The notes: generated by a model not told the origin, from the letters alone. Positions 1 through 6,509 are shown, counted from the first letter of the stretch. The stretch: 13,070 bases of DNA from an uncultured Eubacteriales bacterium (GCA_900554405.1 USHI01000022.1:1-13070), one strand, 5' to 3'. Numbers and translations are program-made.

Positions 1-675
1 CCGCCTGCCCAGCCCCGCAAGCGGAAGCCCGCGTTCCGATGCAAGCGCAGTTTCGGAATCCGAAAGCCCACCCTCCGGGCCGATCAGAAAGCCTATGCTT
101 TCCGGGCGGCTGCCCTCGATTATCCCGCGCAGGGGGCGGGTGCCATCGCCCTCGTAGCATATAAAGCCCAGCCCGCAGGCGGCAAGCTCCGCAACCGCTT
201 CGCGGTAGCTGATCAGCCCGCACACCGGCGGTACGGACGCGCGCCCGCACTGCGCCGCCGCGGATTCGCTTATACGGTTCAGCCGTTCCAGCCGTTTGGC
301 AAAGGATTTCCCGTCCGGACGGGCGACACAACGTTCGCTTATCACGGCGACAATGCGCGTAGCCCCGAGCTCAACCGCGCGGCGGACAAGATCATCCGTT
401 TTTTCGCCCTTCGGGAGGCACTGGTAAAGCGTTACCGGGCATACCGGCTCGGCATCGCGCACACGCGGCTGCCCGAGCACGGCATAAAAGCCTTCCGGCG
501 TGACCTCGTCTATAACGGCATCGTAGCTTACGGAGCGGGTATCGCATACAAAAATGCCGTCGCCCTTTCCGCGGCGCAGCACGCGCAGAATATGCGAGGC
601 ATCCCCGCCGCCCACAAATATCCGCCCGCCGGGCGTTCCCTCTTCGGATATATAGATCCGCGGAATAAAAGCCAT
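1..675 (-). CDS. rsmE: 16S rRNA (uracil-1498-N3)-methyltransferase RsmE, 3' end cut by window edge
   Basis: This gene encodes an RsmE-family SPOUT methyltransferase, which uses SAM to methylate N3 of U1498 in 16S rRNA of the 30S subunit. The first 225 codons are visible and open without a stop to the left edge; the family is about 240-250 residues, so only the end is missing. The N-terminus (MAFIPRIYISEE) resembles the PUA-like RNA-binding domain. It is followed by the family signatures LYQCLPKGEKTDDLVRRAVE and SERCVARP, then the SAM-knot motif GFLIGPEGGLSDSE, and the visible sequence ends in LAGLGRR, close to the usual LGKRILR. The ATG at 675 is preceded by GAGGAG about 10 nt upstream. The gene has its own promoter, divergent from the DUF1292 gene. 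The continuous open frame on the minus strand and the motif order make the family call secure. Confidence 0.93.
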   Translation of the reverse strand, partial: MAFIPRIYISEEGTPGGRIFVGGGDASHILRVLRRGKGDGIFVCDTRSVSYDAVIDEVTPEGFYAVLGQPRVRDAEPVCPVTLYQCLPKGEKTDDLVRRAVELGATRIVAVISERCVARPDGKSFAKRLERLNRISESAAAQCGRASVPPVCGLISYREAVAELAACGLGFICYEGDGTRPLRGIIEGSRPESIGFLIGPEGGLSDSETALASERGLPLAGLGRR

Positions 676-722
676 TTTGCACCGCTCCTCTTTGTTGTTT
701 TATACTTTTGCTTTATGCTTTT

Positions 723-751
723 ATATTAGCACCCGCCGGGCGCCGTGTCAA
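723..751 (-). promoter_or_regulatory. sigma-A promoter for rsmE
   Basis: On the minus strand TTGACA (746-751) and TAATAT (723-728) are separated by 17 bp. Transcription would start near 716 and give a leader of about 40 nt before the rsmE ATG at 675. No competing operator is obvious. Confidence 0.75.
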
Positions 752-795
752 CAGCGCTTTGTCGAAGCGGGTCGACGGGAAACTCCAAAAGGCTA

Positions 796-824
796 TTGAC
801 ATTTTGCAAAAGCGGTTGTAAAAT
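796..824 (+). promoter_or_regulatory. sigma-A promoter for the DUF1292 gene (and probably the 6S-like RNA)
   Basis: TTGACA (796-801) and TAAAAT (819-824) are spaced by 17 bp. The start point would be near 831, giving a leader of about 35 nt with GGAGG at 851-855. No separate promoter is visible between the DUF1292 gene and the RNA at 1187, so this promoter may serve both. Confidence 0.78.
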
Positions 825-864
825 AGTGCCGTAAAGAATATGATTTTATGGGAGGTAGAGCTAT

Positions 865-1176
865 ATGAGCGAAGCCAACGAAAGAGACGATATCTACACA
901 CTCACGGATGAGGACGGCAACGAAAGCGAATTCGAACTTTTGGGCGAAATGTCCATGGACGACAACACCTATCTTGCCCTTATCCCGCTCGAAAACGACG
1001 ATGAGGAATGCGTGATACTCAAGGTCACCACCGATGAAAACGGCGAGGAGCTTCTTGTCACCGTCGATGACGATGACGAATTCGAACGCATAAGCGAAAT
1101 TTTCTACAACACCTTTATGGATGAATGCGATCTGGACGGCGGCGAAGACGAAGACGAAGAGGAAGCCGGGAAATAA
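865..1176 (+). CDS. DUF1292 (YrzB-type) small acidic protein
   Basis: The 103-residue protein has the DUF1292 pattern: a short beta-rich core beginning DIYTLTDEDGNESEFELLGE, then the YLALIPLENDD and ILKVTTDENGEE strands, a helix with FERISEIF, and an acidic tail that ends in a long Asp/Glu run. Asp and Glu make up over a third of the residues and there is no signal peptide or membrane segment, so it should be cytoplasmic. Its function is unknown. In Bacillus the homologue yrzB lies with yrrK (a RuvX-type nuclease) and yrzL, but that operon is not present here. GGAGG sits 9 nt before the ATG. The gene is followed only 10 nt later by a structured RNA and may be co-transcribed with it. The family assignment is good, the role is open. 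Confidence 0.88.
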   Translation: MSEANERDDIYTLTDEDGNESEFELLGEMSMDDNTYLALIPLENDDEECVILKVTTDENGEELLVTVDDDDEFERISEIFYNTFMDECDLDGGEDEDEEEAGK

Positions 1177-1186
1177 CGCAAAAATT

Positions 1187-1411
1187 TCCTGCAGGGTTCG
1201 TGTATGAGTGCGGGTACGCCCGTGCCCTTCCTCGTGTAAAAACCCACATCAATGAAAGGGAGCTCATATTCCCTCGCGGTGAAGCAGGCCTCCCGCCCGG
1301 CACCCCCTTTGTGCGGTTCCGTGCGGACGTTGGAAGCACTGAAGCGCGGGAGAGGGCACCCACCTGCACAAAAGCAGGGTTTCATTTTCACGGGGGCACG
1401 GCTCTGCGGGG
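1187..1411 (+). ncRNA. ssrS: structured RNA, probably 6S RNA (SsrS)
   Basis: No convincing gene occupies this stretch, but its two ends pair. 1187-1202 pairs with 1397-1411 in a helix of about 15 bp with one bulge, joining a 5' strand with CCTGCAGGG to a 3' strand with CTCTGCGGGG. Inside, GUGCCCU (from 1220) pairs with the AGGGCAC of GAGAGGGCACCCACC, with a CUC/GAG extension. A small CCUGC-GCAGG hairpin and a GUGC..UUCC/GGAAGCAC helix are also visible. A closed rod with an open central region and the GGGCACCCACCUGC segment fit what I remember of clostridial 6S RNAs, which mimic open promoters and sequester sigma-A RNA polymerase. No own promoter is seen, so it may be processed from the DUF1292 transcript. 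Structure is strongly supported; the 6S label rests on recall and needs a covariance-model search against RF00013. Confidence 0.62.
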
Positions 1412-1432
1412 CAATTATTTTCGAAAGGCATG

Positions 1433-1472
1433 GGGCTGCCGCTTTGCAAAGCGCAGCCCTGTTTTGATTTTT
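1433..1472 (+). terminator. intrinsic terminator of the 6S-like RNA
   Basis: GGGCTGC (1433-1439) pairs with GCAGCCC (1453-1459) around an inner GCTT-TGCA-AAGC helix, followed by the T-rich tract TGTTTTGATTTTT. The tract ends directly before the ATG at 1473. Confidence 0.85.
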
Positions 1473-2624
1473 ATGGAAGTAAAAGAATTATTCCGGCATA
1501 TCGAGGAAAACCGCGGAAGGTTTCTCGATTTTCTGGAGGACATCTGCAATATCGAGGCGACAGCCCGCGACACCGCCGAAATGAACCGGCTTGCCGCGTT
1601 TATCGCCGATTTTGCGCGCAAGGAAGGGCTCGATGCCAGGAAGATACCCTTTGAGCGCGCGGGCGATATGCTTGCGATAGAGCTTAACCCCGGCGCGGAA
1701 AAGGGAGCGTTTTTTATCGCGCATATGGATACCGTTCACAAGCCGGGCGTGTTCGGCACACCGGCAGTAAAGCGCTGCGGAGAAAAGCTTATCGGCCCCG
1801 GAGTTATCGACTGCAAGGGCGGCATTGCCGTTGCGCTGCTGTGCATGGCGGCGCTGCGCGGCAGCGGGTACGACCGCTGCGCGCGGCTTCTGCTGACATC
1901 GGATGAAGAAATATCCGACAGCCTCGGCGGCGAACGCGAACTCGAGCTTATCCGCGAAAGCGCAAAGGGCTTTCCATTTGCGCTCAATTGCGAGGTGGGT
2001 CGCACCGGCGAAGCCGTCGTTTCCCGCAAAGGTATTTACCGCTGCCGTATCGACATAAAGGGTGTTTCCTCCCACGCGGGGATCGATTATTTTGCAGGGC
2101 GTTCCGCAGTGCGCGAAGCGGCGGAAAAGATAATCGCGCTCGAATCGCAAAGCAGGCAGGGCGGCACGACATACAACTGCACCTGCATTTCCGGCGGCAG
2201 CGTGCCGAACATTGTCCCGGACGAATGCTCGTTTATCATCGATGCGCGCGTCAATACCGATGAAGCCATGCGTGAAGCCGTTGATTTTATAACGTCGGTC
2301 GCGGAAAAGAGCTTTGTCGGAGGCACAAGCGGCAGCGTAACAAAGATCAGCAGCCGCGCACCCATGCTGCGCACGCCGGGGGTGGACAGGCTTTTTGCCG
2401 CGGTAAACGCCGTTTCACAGAAATACGGGCTGGGAGCACTTACCCCGGTTGAAAGCGGCGGCGGTTCGGATTCTGCATACACGCAGCAGGCGGGCGTGCC
2501 GACACTGGATGCGCTCGGCACCGCCGGCGACCATTGCCACACCACGCGCGAATTCGCATATATATCCTCGCTGGGCGACAGGGCAAAGCTCCTCGCGGCG
2601 TTCATATGCGAAGCCCGCAGGTGA
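1473..2624 (+). CDS. M20-family zinc peptidase (carboxypeptidase G2-like / ArgE-DapE group)
   Basis: The 383-residue protein is a co-catalytic metallopeptidase of the M20 clan, cytoplasmic (no signal peptide), and probably cleaves a peptide or an acylated amino acid. Visible ligand positions are H84 and D86 in HMDTV, D113 in GVIDCKGG, the E145-E146 pair in TSDEEISD (catalytic base and metal ligand), E174 in NCEVG, and H356 in DHCHTTREF. The lid/dimerisation domain starts near GIYRCRIDIKGVSSHAG. Length is usual for the family. The frame stays open upstream to 1125, but that stretch is the structured RNA and terminator; the protein MEVKELFRHIEEN is a normal M20 start, so ATG 1473 is chosen. There is no Shine-Dalgarno sequence, because a terminator T-tract occupies its place. 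The last 25 codons are duplicated at 2940-3017. Substrate cannot be told. Confidence 0.9.
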   Translation: MEVKELFRHIEENRGRFLDFLEDICNIEATARDTAEMNRLAAFIADFARKEGLDARKIPFERAGDMLAIELNPGAEKGAFFIAHMDTVHKPGVFGTPAVKRCGEKLIGPGVIDCKGGIAVALLCMAALRGSGYDRCARLLLTSDEEISDSLGGERELELIRESAKGFPFALNCEVGRTGEAVVSRKGIYRCRIDIKGVSSHAGIDYFAGRSAVREAAEKIIALESQSRQGGTTYNCTCISGGSVPNIVPDECSFIIDARVNTDEAMREAVDFITSVAEKSFVGGTSGSVTKISSRAPMLRTPGVDRLFAAVNAVSQKYGLGALTPVESGGGSDSAYTQQAGVPTLDALGTAGDHCHTTREFAYISSLGDRAKLLAAFICEARR

Positions 2625-2676
2625 AATACAAAGACTCGACACCCGCTGCGTAAGCGTGCGGAAAGAGTATGACTTC

Positions 2677-2710
2677 AAAGCCGCCGGAAAACACCGGCGG
2701 CTTTCGGTTT
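2677..2710 (+). terminator. terminator after the M20 peptidase
   Basis: AAAGCCGCCGG (2677-2687) pairs perfectly with CCGGCGGCTTT (2694-2704) around a 6-nt loop. The tail CGGTTTAATTT is only moderately T-rich. Confidence 0.75.
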
Positions 2711-2721
2711 AATTTCCAAAC

Positions 2722-2750
2722 TTGACAATAGGCGTGCAGCCTGTTATAAT
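2722..2750 (+). promoter_or_regulatory. consensus sigma-A promoter for the non-coding RNA
   Basis: TTGACA (2722-2727) and TATAAT (2745-2750) match both consensus hexamers exactly, with 17 bp between them. Transcription should start near 2757. This strength is typical of abundant stable RNAs, and no coding gene starts in the next 400 nt. Confidence 0.9.
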
Positions 2751-2756
2751 GTTTAT

Positions 2757-2936
2757 GTCCCCGCGTGGGGCGCATAGCCCTGCACCGTCATGCGAATTCC
2801 TTTAATTTTTCCGAGAGTGGGGTAAGCTTTCGACGGTGGAGGTGCGGTAGATGGTATGCGCCCCGCTTCCGGCTTTGCGGCGCTGCTCGGTTCAGATTAT
2901 CGGCAGCGCCGCTGGACTACCTCAAATTCTCGAGGG
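2757..2936 (+). ncRNA. stand-alone structured non-coding RNA, class uncertain (raiA-type a guess)
   Basis: The RNA begins after a perfect promoter and holds no convincing reading frame. Helices read from the sequence: P1, GGGGCGCAUA (2767-2776) with UAUGCGCCCC (2855-2864), extended by CC/GG past one bulged G; P2, CUGCACC (2780-2786) with GGUGCGG (2841-2847); a hairpin CGAGAG (2812-2817) with CUUUCG (2827-2832) around a 9-nt loop UGGGGUAAG; a second arm of ten perfect pairs, 2877-2886 with 2903-2912; and a short CCUC/GAGG hairpin at 2920-2935. CUACC (2917-2921) could pair with GGUAG (2846-2850) as a pseudoknot. The transcript probably continues through the peptidase relic to the terminator at 3055-3089, about 330 nt. 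It is not tRNA, tmRNA, RNase P or SRP RNA by motif. The raiA motif, a large pseudoknotted clostridial RNA, is a guess from general character only. Confidence 0.7.
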
Positions 2937-2939
2937 TGG

Positions 2940-3017
2940 CGCGAACTTGCATATGTATCCTTGCCGGGAGGCAGAGCAAAGCTCCTCGCGGCGTTCATAT
3001 GCGAAGCCCGCGGGTGA
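2940..3017 (+). pseudogene. relic of a second M20 peptidase gene (last 25 codons plus stop)
   Basis: These 78 nt align without gaps to the last 78 nt of the intact M20 gene (2547-2624). Sixty-nine of 78 positions are identical, and the final part includes a 36-nt exact match. Translated in the matching frame it gives RELAYVSLPGGRAKLLAAF followed by ICEARG and a stop, against REFAYISSLGDRAKLLAAF and ICEARR in the intact protein. Eight of the nine differences are transitions. Upstream of 2940 the similarity ends abruptly and the structured RNA begins; downstream of the stop codon there is no similarity either. The simplest reading is a tandem duplicate of the peptidase gene that lost all but its end. 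It now lies in the 3' part of the RNA transcript, and has no start codon or ribosome site. Confidence 0.85.
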
Positions 3018-3047
3018 AGCATCTTTAACCGCCGCAAGGCGGGATAT

Positions 3048-3088
3048 AACAAACCCACCCGAAGGCAAAAACCTTCGGGTGGATTTTT
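3048..3088 (+). repeat. 41-bp direct repeat, copy 1 (contains terminator)
   Basis: This stretch is identical to 6010-6050. A shorter, imperfect match (GCAAGGCG and the following bases, with an indel) extends it to the left from about 3034. The two copies bracket the helicase gene. Confidence 0.9.
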
Positions 3089-3089
3089 T
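3055..3089 (+). terminator. terminator of the non-coding RNA transcript
   Basis: CCACCCGAAGG (3055-3065) pairs perfectly with CCTTCGGGTGG (3072-3082) around CAAAAA, followed by A and six T. It lies between the RNA and the helicase promoter, so the RNA and the helicase are separate transcription units. Confidence 0.9.
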
Positions 3090-3100
3090 GTTTTTCCGCA

Positions 3101-3158
3101 GACATTGCAAAAAAGGGCATTCAATGTCCGTTTTATAGTACACACGATGTGCTATAAT
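3101..3158 (+). promoter_or_regulatory. helicase promoter with overlapping operator-like palindromes
   Basis: An extended -10 element, TGC followed by TATAAT (3153-3158), is present, but the -35 region (around 3130-3135) is poor. ATAGTACA (3135-3142) and TGTGCTAT (3148-3155) form an 8-bp inverted repeat with one mismatch and a 5-nt centre directly over the -10 box. A second inverted repeat, GACATTG (3101-3107) and CAATGTC (3122-3128), lies just upstream. This fits a promoter that depends on, or is blocked by, a dimeric regulator. No regulator gene is adjacent. It is not a clostridial LexA-type GAAC-N4-GTTC box. Confidence 0.55.
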
Positions 3159-3189
3159 TGCCGCAGACAGAGTTTTCGGAGGTGTTACC

Positions 3190-5988
3190 ATGGATTATTT
3201 ATCCGCATTGAACGAAAAGCAATTCGAGGCTGTAACGGCGACGGAAGGATATCTGCGGGTGATCGCGGGAGCGGGCAGCGGAAAAACAAAGCTGCTTGTG
3301 AGCAGGTATGCCTATCTTGTAAAAGAATACGGCATCAATTCCGCAAACATACTGTGCGTGACCTTCACCAACAAAGCCGCAGGCGAAATGAAGCGCCGTA
3401 TCCGCAGCCTGATCGGGCAGGAATACGACACGTCTTTGATCTGCACATACCACGGGTTCTGTGTCCGGGTGCTCCGCGAGGATATCGAAAAAATATTTTA
3501 TCCCAAAGAGTTTCAGATCATCGACACCGCGCAGCAAAAAGCTCTGTTGGAGGAAATATATCAGAGGTTCGAGCTGAAGCTGGATCACGCCAGCTTCGAA
3601 AAGATAATAAAGCAGATCGCGGTTTTCAAAGCAGCACATCGGGAATATGTCGCAAAAATGTGCTGTACCGACCACTGCCCGATCCTGCCCGGTGCCGCCA
3701 CGCTCGATGAACGGATAATCGAGGAATTCCTGCAAAAGCAAAAGCAGATATACGCGATGGATTTTCAGGATCTGTTGTATTTTGTACTGGACATTTTCGA
3801 CCGCTGCCCCGAGGTGCTGGAGAAATGGCAGGACAGGCTGAATTATATCCAGGTGGATGAATTTCAGGACAGTTCGGCGACGGAAATGGAATTGGCGGAC
3901 AGGCTGGCCGGCAAGCACAAAAACCTGATGATCGTCGGGGATCCGGACCAGAACATCTACGAATGGCGCGGCTCCGATGTAAAGCTGCTTGTGGACTTTG
4001 ACAAAGCTCATGTTCCGACAAAAACCGTGATCCTGAACCGGAATTACCGTTCCACGCCGCAGATCCTGCAATGCGCCAATACGCTGATCGAAAAGAACAA
4101 ATACCGGCTTGAAAAAGACCTGTACACAACGAGCGTCGACGGAGCGCCGGTGTACCATTACCACGAGAAAAACGAATACGCCGAGGCAGACCGCATAATC
4201 GAGAGCATTCAGCGCGTCCGCAGGGAAAGCGGCGGAAACTATGCCGATTTCGCCGTTTTATACCGTTCCGGGTTCCTCTCGCGCGTTATCGAGAAGAAAT
4301 TCACGGAAAACGGTATCCCGTATGAAATATTCGGCGGCGTAAAGTTTTATCAGCGGATGGAGATCCAGGATATCATGGCATACCTGCGTTTGGTGGCTTT
4401 CGACGATGACATTTCCTTCAAAAGAATCGTCAACAAGCCGCGCCGCAAATTCGGCAGGGCAAAATTGCAGCGTTTGACCGCACTGCAAAAGGACGGGATG
4501 TCTTTATTCCGGACTCTGAGCGAAAATATTGAAGATCCGATCTTTAAGCAAAGCGGCGCAAAAGAGTTTGCGGCAGCCGTCGAAGGGCTTCGGCAGGTGT
4601 ATAAATCGATCACGGTTTCCGAATGTGTGGAACGCATATGCGCAGACAGCGGGTACGAGAAATATATCCGCGAGCTCGGCGATATGGAACGATTCGAAAA
4701 CCTGTCGGAATTCAAGCGCATCGCATCCGAATACGAAAAAAGCTTCGGAGAAGAGGTTTCGCTGAAAGCGTTTATCAACCAGATATCCCTGCAGGCCGAG
4801 GATGACAGCGACGAAAGCTGCGATATGGTAAAGCTGATGACCATTCACGCGGCAAAGGGTCTGGAATTTCCTTATGTGTTTATTGTCGGTCTTTCGGAGG
4901 GCATATTCCCTTCCTCCAAAACCATCGAGGAGCGCAGGAACATGGGGCTGGAGGAGGAAAGAAGGCTTTGCTATGTTGCGATCACACGTGCGGAAAAGCG
5001 GCTGTTTCTTTCGGACAGCGAGGGATACGGTCAGAACGGAAAAGAAAAGCTTCCGTCGAGGTTTTTGAAGGAGATCGGCGAGAATAATTACATCCGAACG
5101 GGAACCATCTCCAAAGAATTGCAGTACAGCGCCGACAGATACACAGCTCAGCTGTATGACGAACCGGCAGCCGCTGCGCCGAAAACCGCCGGGACAAGAG
5201 TAACGCACCCCGCATTCGGAGAAGGCGAAATCCTGGGCTTCGGTCGGAACAGAAACAGTTACATAGTGAGGTTCGATAAACTGGCGAGCGAACGGGAGAT
5301 ATCCGCCGATTACTTCAACAAGCCCCGTTCATTGCCGAAGATCCGTGAATCCGTTCCGGAAGAACCGAAGGTTTTGATACCGGAGGAAACGAAGTCACCG
5401 GTTTTTGAAGAGCCGACGGCAACGGACATCTGCGAGCAAACCGAAACCTTTGAGGCACTTACGGAAATGCCCCAACCGCATGCGGAAGAAAAAGAAGAGC
5501 CGCACACCGTGCAGCAGGCGAAATACACGGAGGGCGGTGAAAATCTTTGGAACCGTGAAGATGTACCGAAAACCGGCTGGGTATGCACGGGTGTTACCGA
5601 TCTGGGAGCACCGACGGGCATATGCGAGATGTGCGGTCACCAGATCATCCGCTATGTTCACCATATGTACCACCCCGGCTTCGGGAAATTGGGCGTAGGC
5701 TGTGTCTGTGCGGGAAAAATGGAAGGCGACATCGAACGCGCAAAAAAGCGGGAACAGGATTTCAAAAGCAAAGCGCAGCGGAAGGCAAGCTTCAGATCGC
5801 GTCAGTGGAAAGTATCCAAAAGGTCCAACAGCTATCTGAAAATCCGGGGTCATCTTGCGGTAATGTACCACGATCCGCGGCATGACACCTGGAAATACGC
5901 CATAGACGGCATTTTCTGCCCGGAAGTCTATTATGCACGCGAAGCAGCCGCCGATGCGGTTTTCGAAGCACTTGAAAAGCTACGGTAA
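3190..5988 (+). CDS. UvrD/PcrA-type SF1A DNA helicase with an extra C-terminal Cys/His domain
   Basis: The 932-residue protein has all superfamily 1A helicase motifs: Q motif (LNEKQFEAV), Walker A AGAGSGKT (26-33), motif Ia VTFTNKAA, Walker B VDEFQD (222-227), motif III GDPDQNIYEWRG (Q254), motif IV LNRNYRST, motif V TIHAAKGLEF (551-560) and motif VI VAITRA (R600 as arginine finger). It should translocate 3'-5' on single-stranded DNA. After the core comes a PcrA-type tail (THPAFGEGEI, about 668-709), then a Pro/Glu-rich linker (about 710-785), then a separate domain from about 790 with C812-C815, H825, H828 and C838/C840, likely to bind zinc, and a basic stretch. PcrA is usually near 730 residues, so about 200 are extra. 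GGAGGTG stands 6 nt before the ATG. The gene is alone between two terminators. It may be the housekeeping helicase or an accessory one. Confidence 0.93.
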   Translation: MDYLSALNEKQFEAVTATEGYLRVIAGAGSGKTKLLVSRYAYLVKEYGINSANILCVTFTNKAAGEMKRRIRSLIGQEYDTSLICTYHGFCVRVLREDIEKIFYPKEFQIIDTAQQKALLEEIYQRFELKLDHASFEKIIKQIAVFKAAHREYVAKMCCTDHCPILPGAATLDERIIEEFLQKQKQIYAMDFQDLLYFVLDIFDRCPEVLEKWQDRLNYIQVDEFQDSSATEMELADRLAGKHKNLMIVGDPDQNIYEWRGSDVKLLVDFDKAHVPTKTVILNRNYRSTPQILQCANTLIEKNKYRLEKDLYTTSVDGAPVYHYHEKNEYAEADRIIESIQRVRRESGGNYADFAVLYRSGFLSRVIEKKFTENGIPYEIFGGVKFYQRMEIQDIMAYLRLVAFDDDISFKRIVNKPRRKFGRAKLQRLTALQKDGMSLFRTLSENIEDPIFKQSGAKEFAAAVEGLRQVYKSITVSECVERICADSGYEKYIRELGDMERFENLSEFKRIASEYEKSFGEEVSLKAFINQISLQAEDDSDESCDMVKLMTIHAAKGLEFPYVFIVGLSEGIFPSSKTIEERRNMGLEEERRLCYVAITRAEKRLFLSDSEGYGQNGKEKLPSRFLKEIGENNYIRTGTISKELQYSADRYTAQLYDEPAAAAPKTAGTRVTHPAFGEGEILGFGRNRNSYIVRFDKLASEREISADYFNKPRSLPKIRESVPEEPKVLIPEETKSPVFEEPTATDICEQTETFEALTEMPQPHAEEKEEPHTVQQAKYTEGGENLWNREDVPKTGWVCTGVTDLGAPTGICEMCGHQIIRYVHHMYHPGFGKLGVGCVCAGKMEGDIERAKKREQDFKSKAQRKASFRSRQWKVSKRSNSYLKIRGHLAVMYHDPRHDTWKYAIDGIFCPEVYYAREAAADAVFEALEKLR

Positions 5989-6009
5989 AGATCGGCGCAA
6001 GGCGAATAC

Positions 6010-6050
6010 AACAAACCCACCCGAAGGCAAAAACCTTCGGGTGGATTTTT
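6010..6050 (+). repeat. 41-bp direct repeat, copy 2 (contains terminator)
   Basis: Identical to 3048-3088. It begins 22 nt after the helicase stop codon; the partial similarity to copy 1 reaches back to about 5998. Confidence 0.9.
6017..6050 (+). terminator. terminator of the helicase gene
   Basis: CCACCCGAAGG (6017-6027) pairs with CCTTCGGGTGG (6034-6044), followed by A and five T. The hairpin is the same as the one upstream of the gene. It also lies just beyond the 3' end of the convergent membrane-protein gene. Confidence 0.9.
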
Positions 6051-6070
6051 CATTATGAAAGCGAGAACAT

Positions 6071-6460
6071 TTATGCTTCGTCCGAATTATCCGAGCTGCT
6101 CTTTTCGCCGTTTATCTGTTCCAGCAGATAAACACCTCGTTCTATCATAGAGTTGCGATAACGGATATTTTTTGCCGTTATGTAAAACCCCGATCCCACA
6201 AAGAAAAATATCGGCGCAACAATGTAAGCGGCAACCTCACCCGCCCGCACATCAGATCGATATTCCGACAATTCAATGAAGTACCTGATAAGGTCATCAG
6301 GAGATGTCGGCACTGATGGCGCTTTCTTTTCAACAAGCGCAATTCCGGCTATAAGCACAATAACGGAAATGAAAATACAAATTCCGCCGATCGTTTTCAA
6401 CGACTCGCTGGGATCTTTTGATTTTACGGAAGAACGCGGATATCCAAACCACTGATTCAC
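6071..6460 (-). CDS. small two-helix membrane protein, unknown function
   Basis: I do not recognise the family. The 129-residue product has a polar N-terminus (MNQWFGYPRSSVKSKDPSES), a membrane segment at about 23-43 (GGICIFISVIVLIAGIALV), a polar stretch of about 30 residues with Asp, Glu and Tyr, a second segment at about 76-95 (AAYIVAPIFFFVGSGFYIT), and a basic then Ser/Glu-rich tail ending in SSSDNSDEA. Both ends would be on the same side of the membrane. The start is GTG at 6460, chosen because GGGGGTG lies 5 nt upstream (6466-6472) and no ATG fits as well. It is convergent with the helicase gene and separated from the tRNA by repeats, so neither neighbour suggests a role. Base composition is more A/T-rich than in surrounding genes, a weak hint of acquisition. 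Confidence 0.7.
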   Translation of the reverse strand: MNQWFGYPRSSVKSKDPSESLKTIGGICIFISVIVLIAGIALVEKKAPSVPTSPDDLIRYFIELSEYRSDVRAGEVAAYIVAPIFFFVGSGFYITAKNIRYRNSMIERGVYLLEQINGEKSSSDNSDEA

Positions 6461-6480
6461 AAAAACACCCCCGGTTTAAT

Positions 6481-6509
6481 ATTATAAAGCCGCTTTTTGC
6501 CCATACGGC
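6481..6509 (-). promoter_or_regulatory. possible promoter of the small membrane protein
   Basis: On the minus strand TATAAT (6481-6486) lies about 20 nt before the GTG start. No good -35 box is seen (GCCGTA at 17 bp). A 10-bp inverted repeat, GCTTTTTGCC (6492-6501) and GGCAAAAAGC (6507-6516), covers the spacer and -35 region and could be a regulator site. Confidence 0.35.

Noticed and set aside
1125..1472. In-frame upstream extension of the M20 reading frame, about 116 codons
   Set aside because: It overlaps the DUF1292 end in another frame and runs through a paired RNA and its terminator; the residues are Arg/Pro-rich and unlike M20 N-termini.
2931..2945. T-box-like sequence GAGGGTGGCGCGAA
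   Set aside because: The T-box needs AGGGTGGNACCGCG; two bases are missing, no specifier loop was found, and a terminator and separate promoter stand before the next gene.
3199..4164. 321-codon frame opposite the helicase
   Set aside because: The plus-strand helicase motifs are unambiguous; the reverse frame shows no domain and no start signals.
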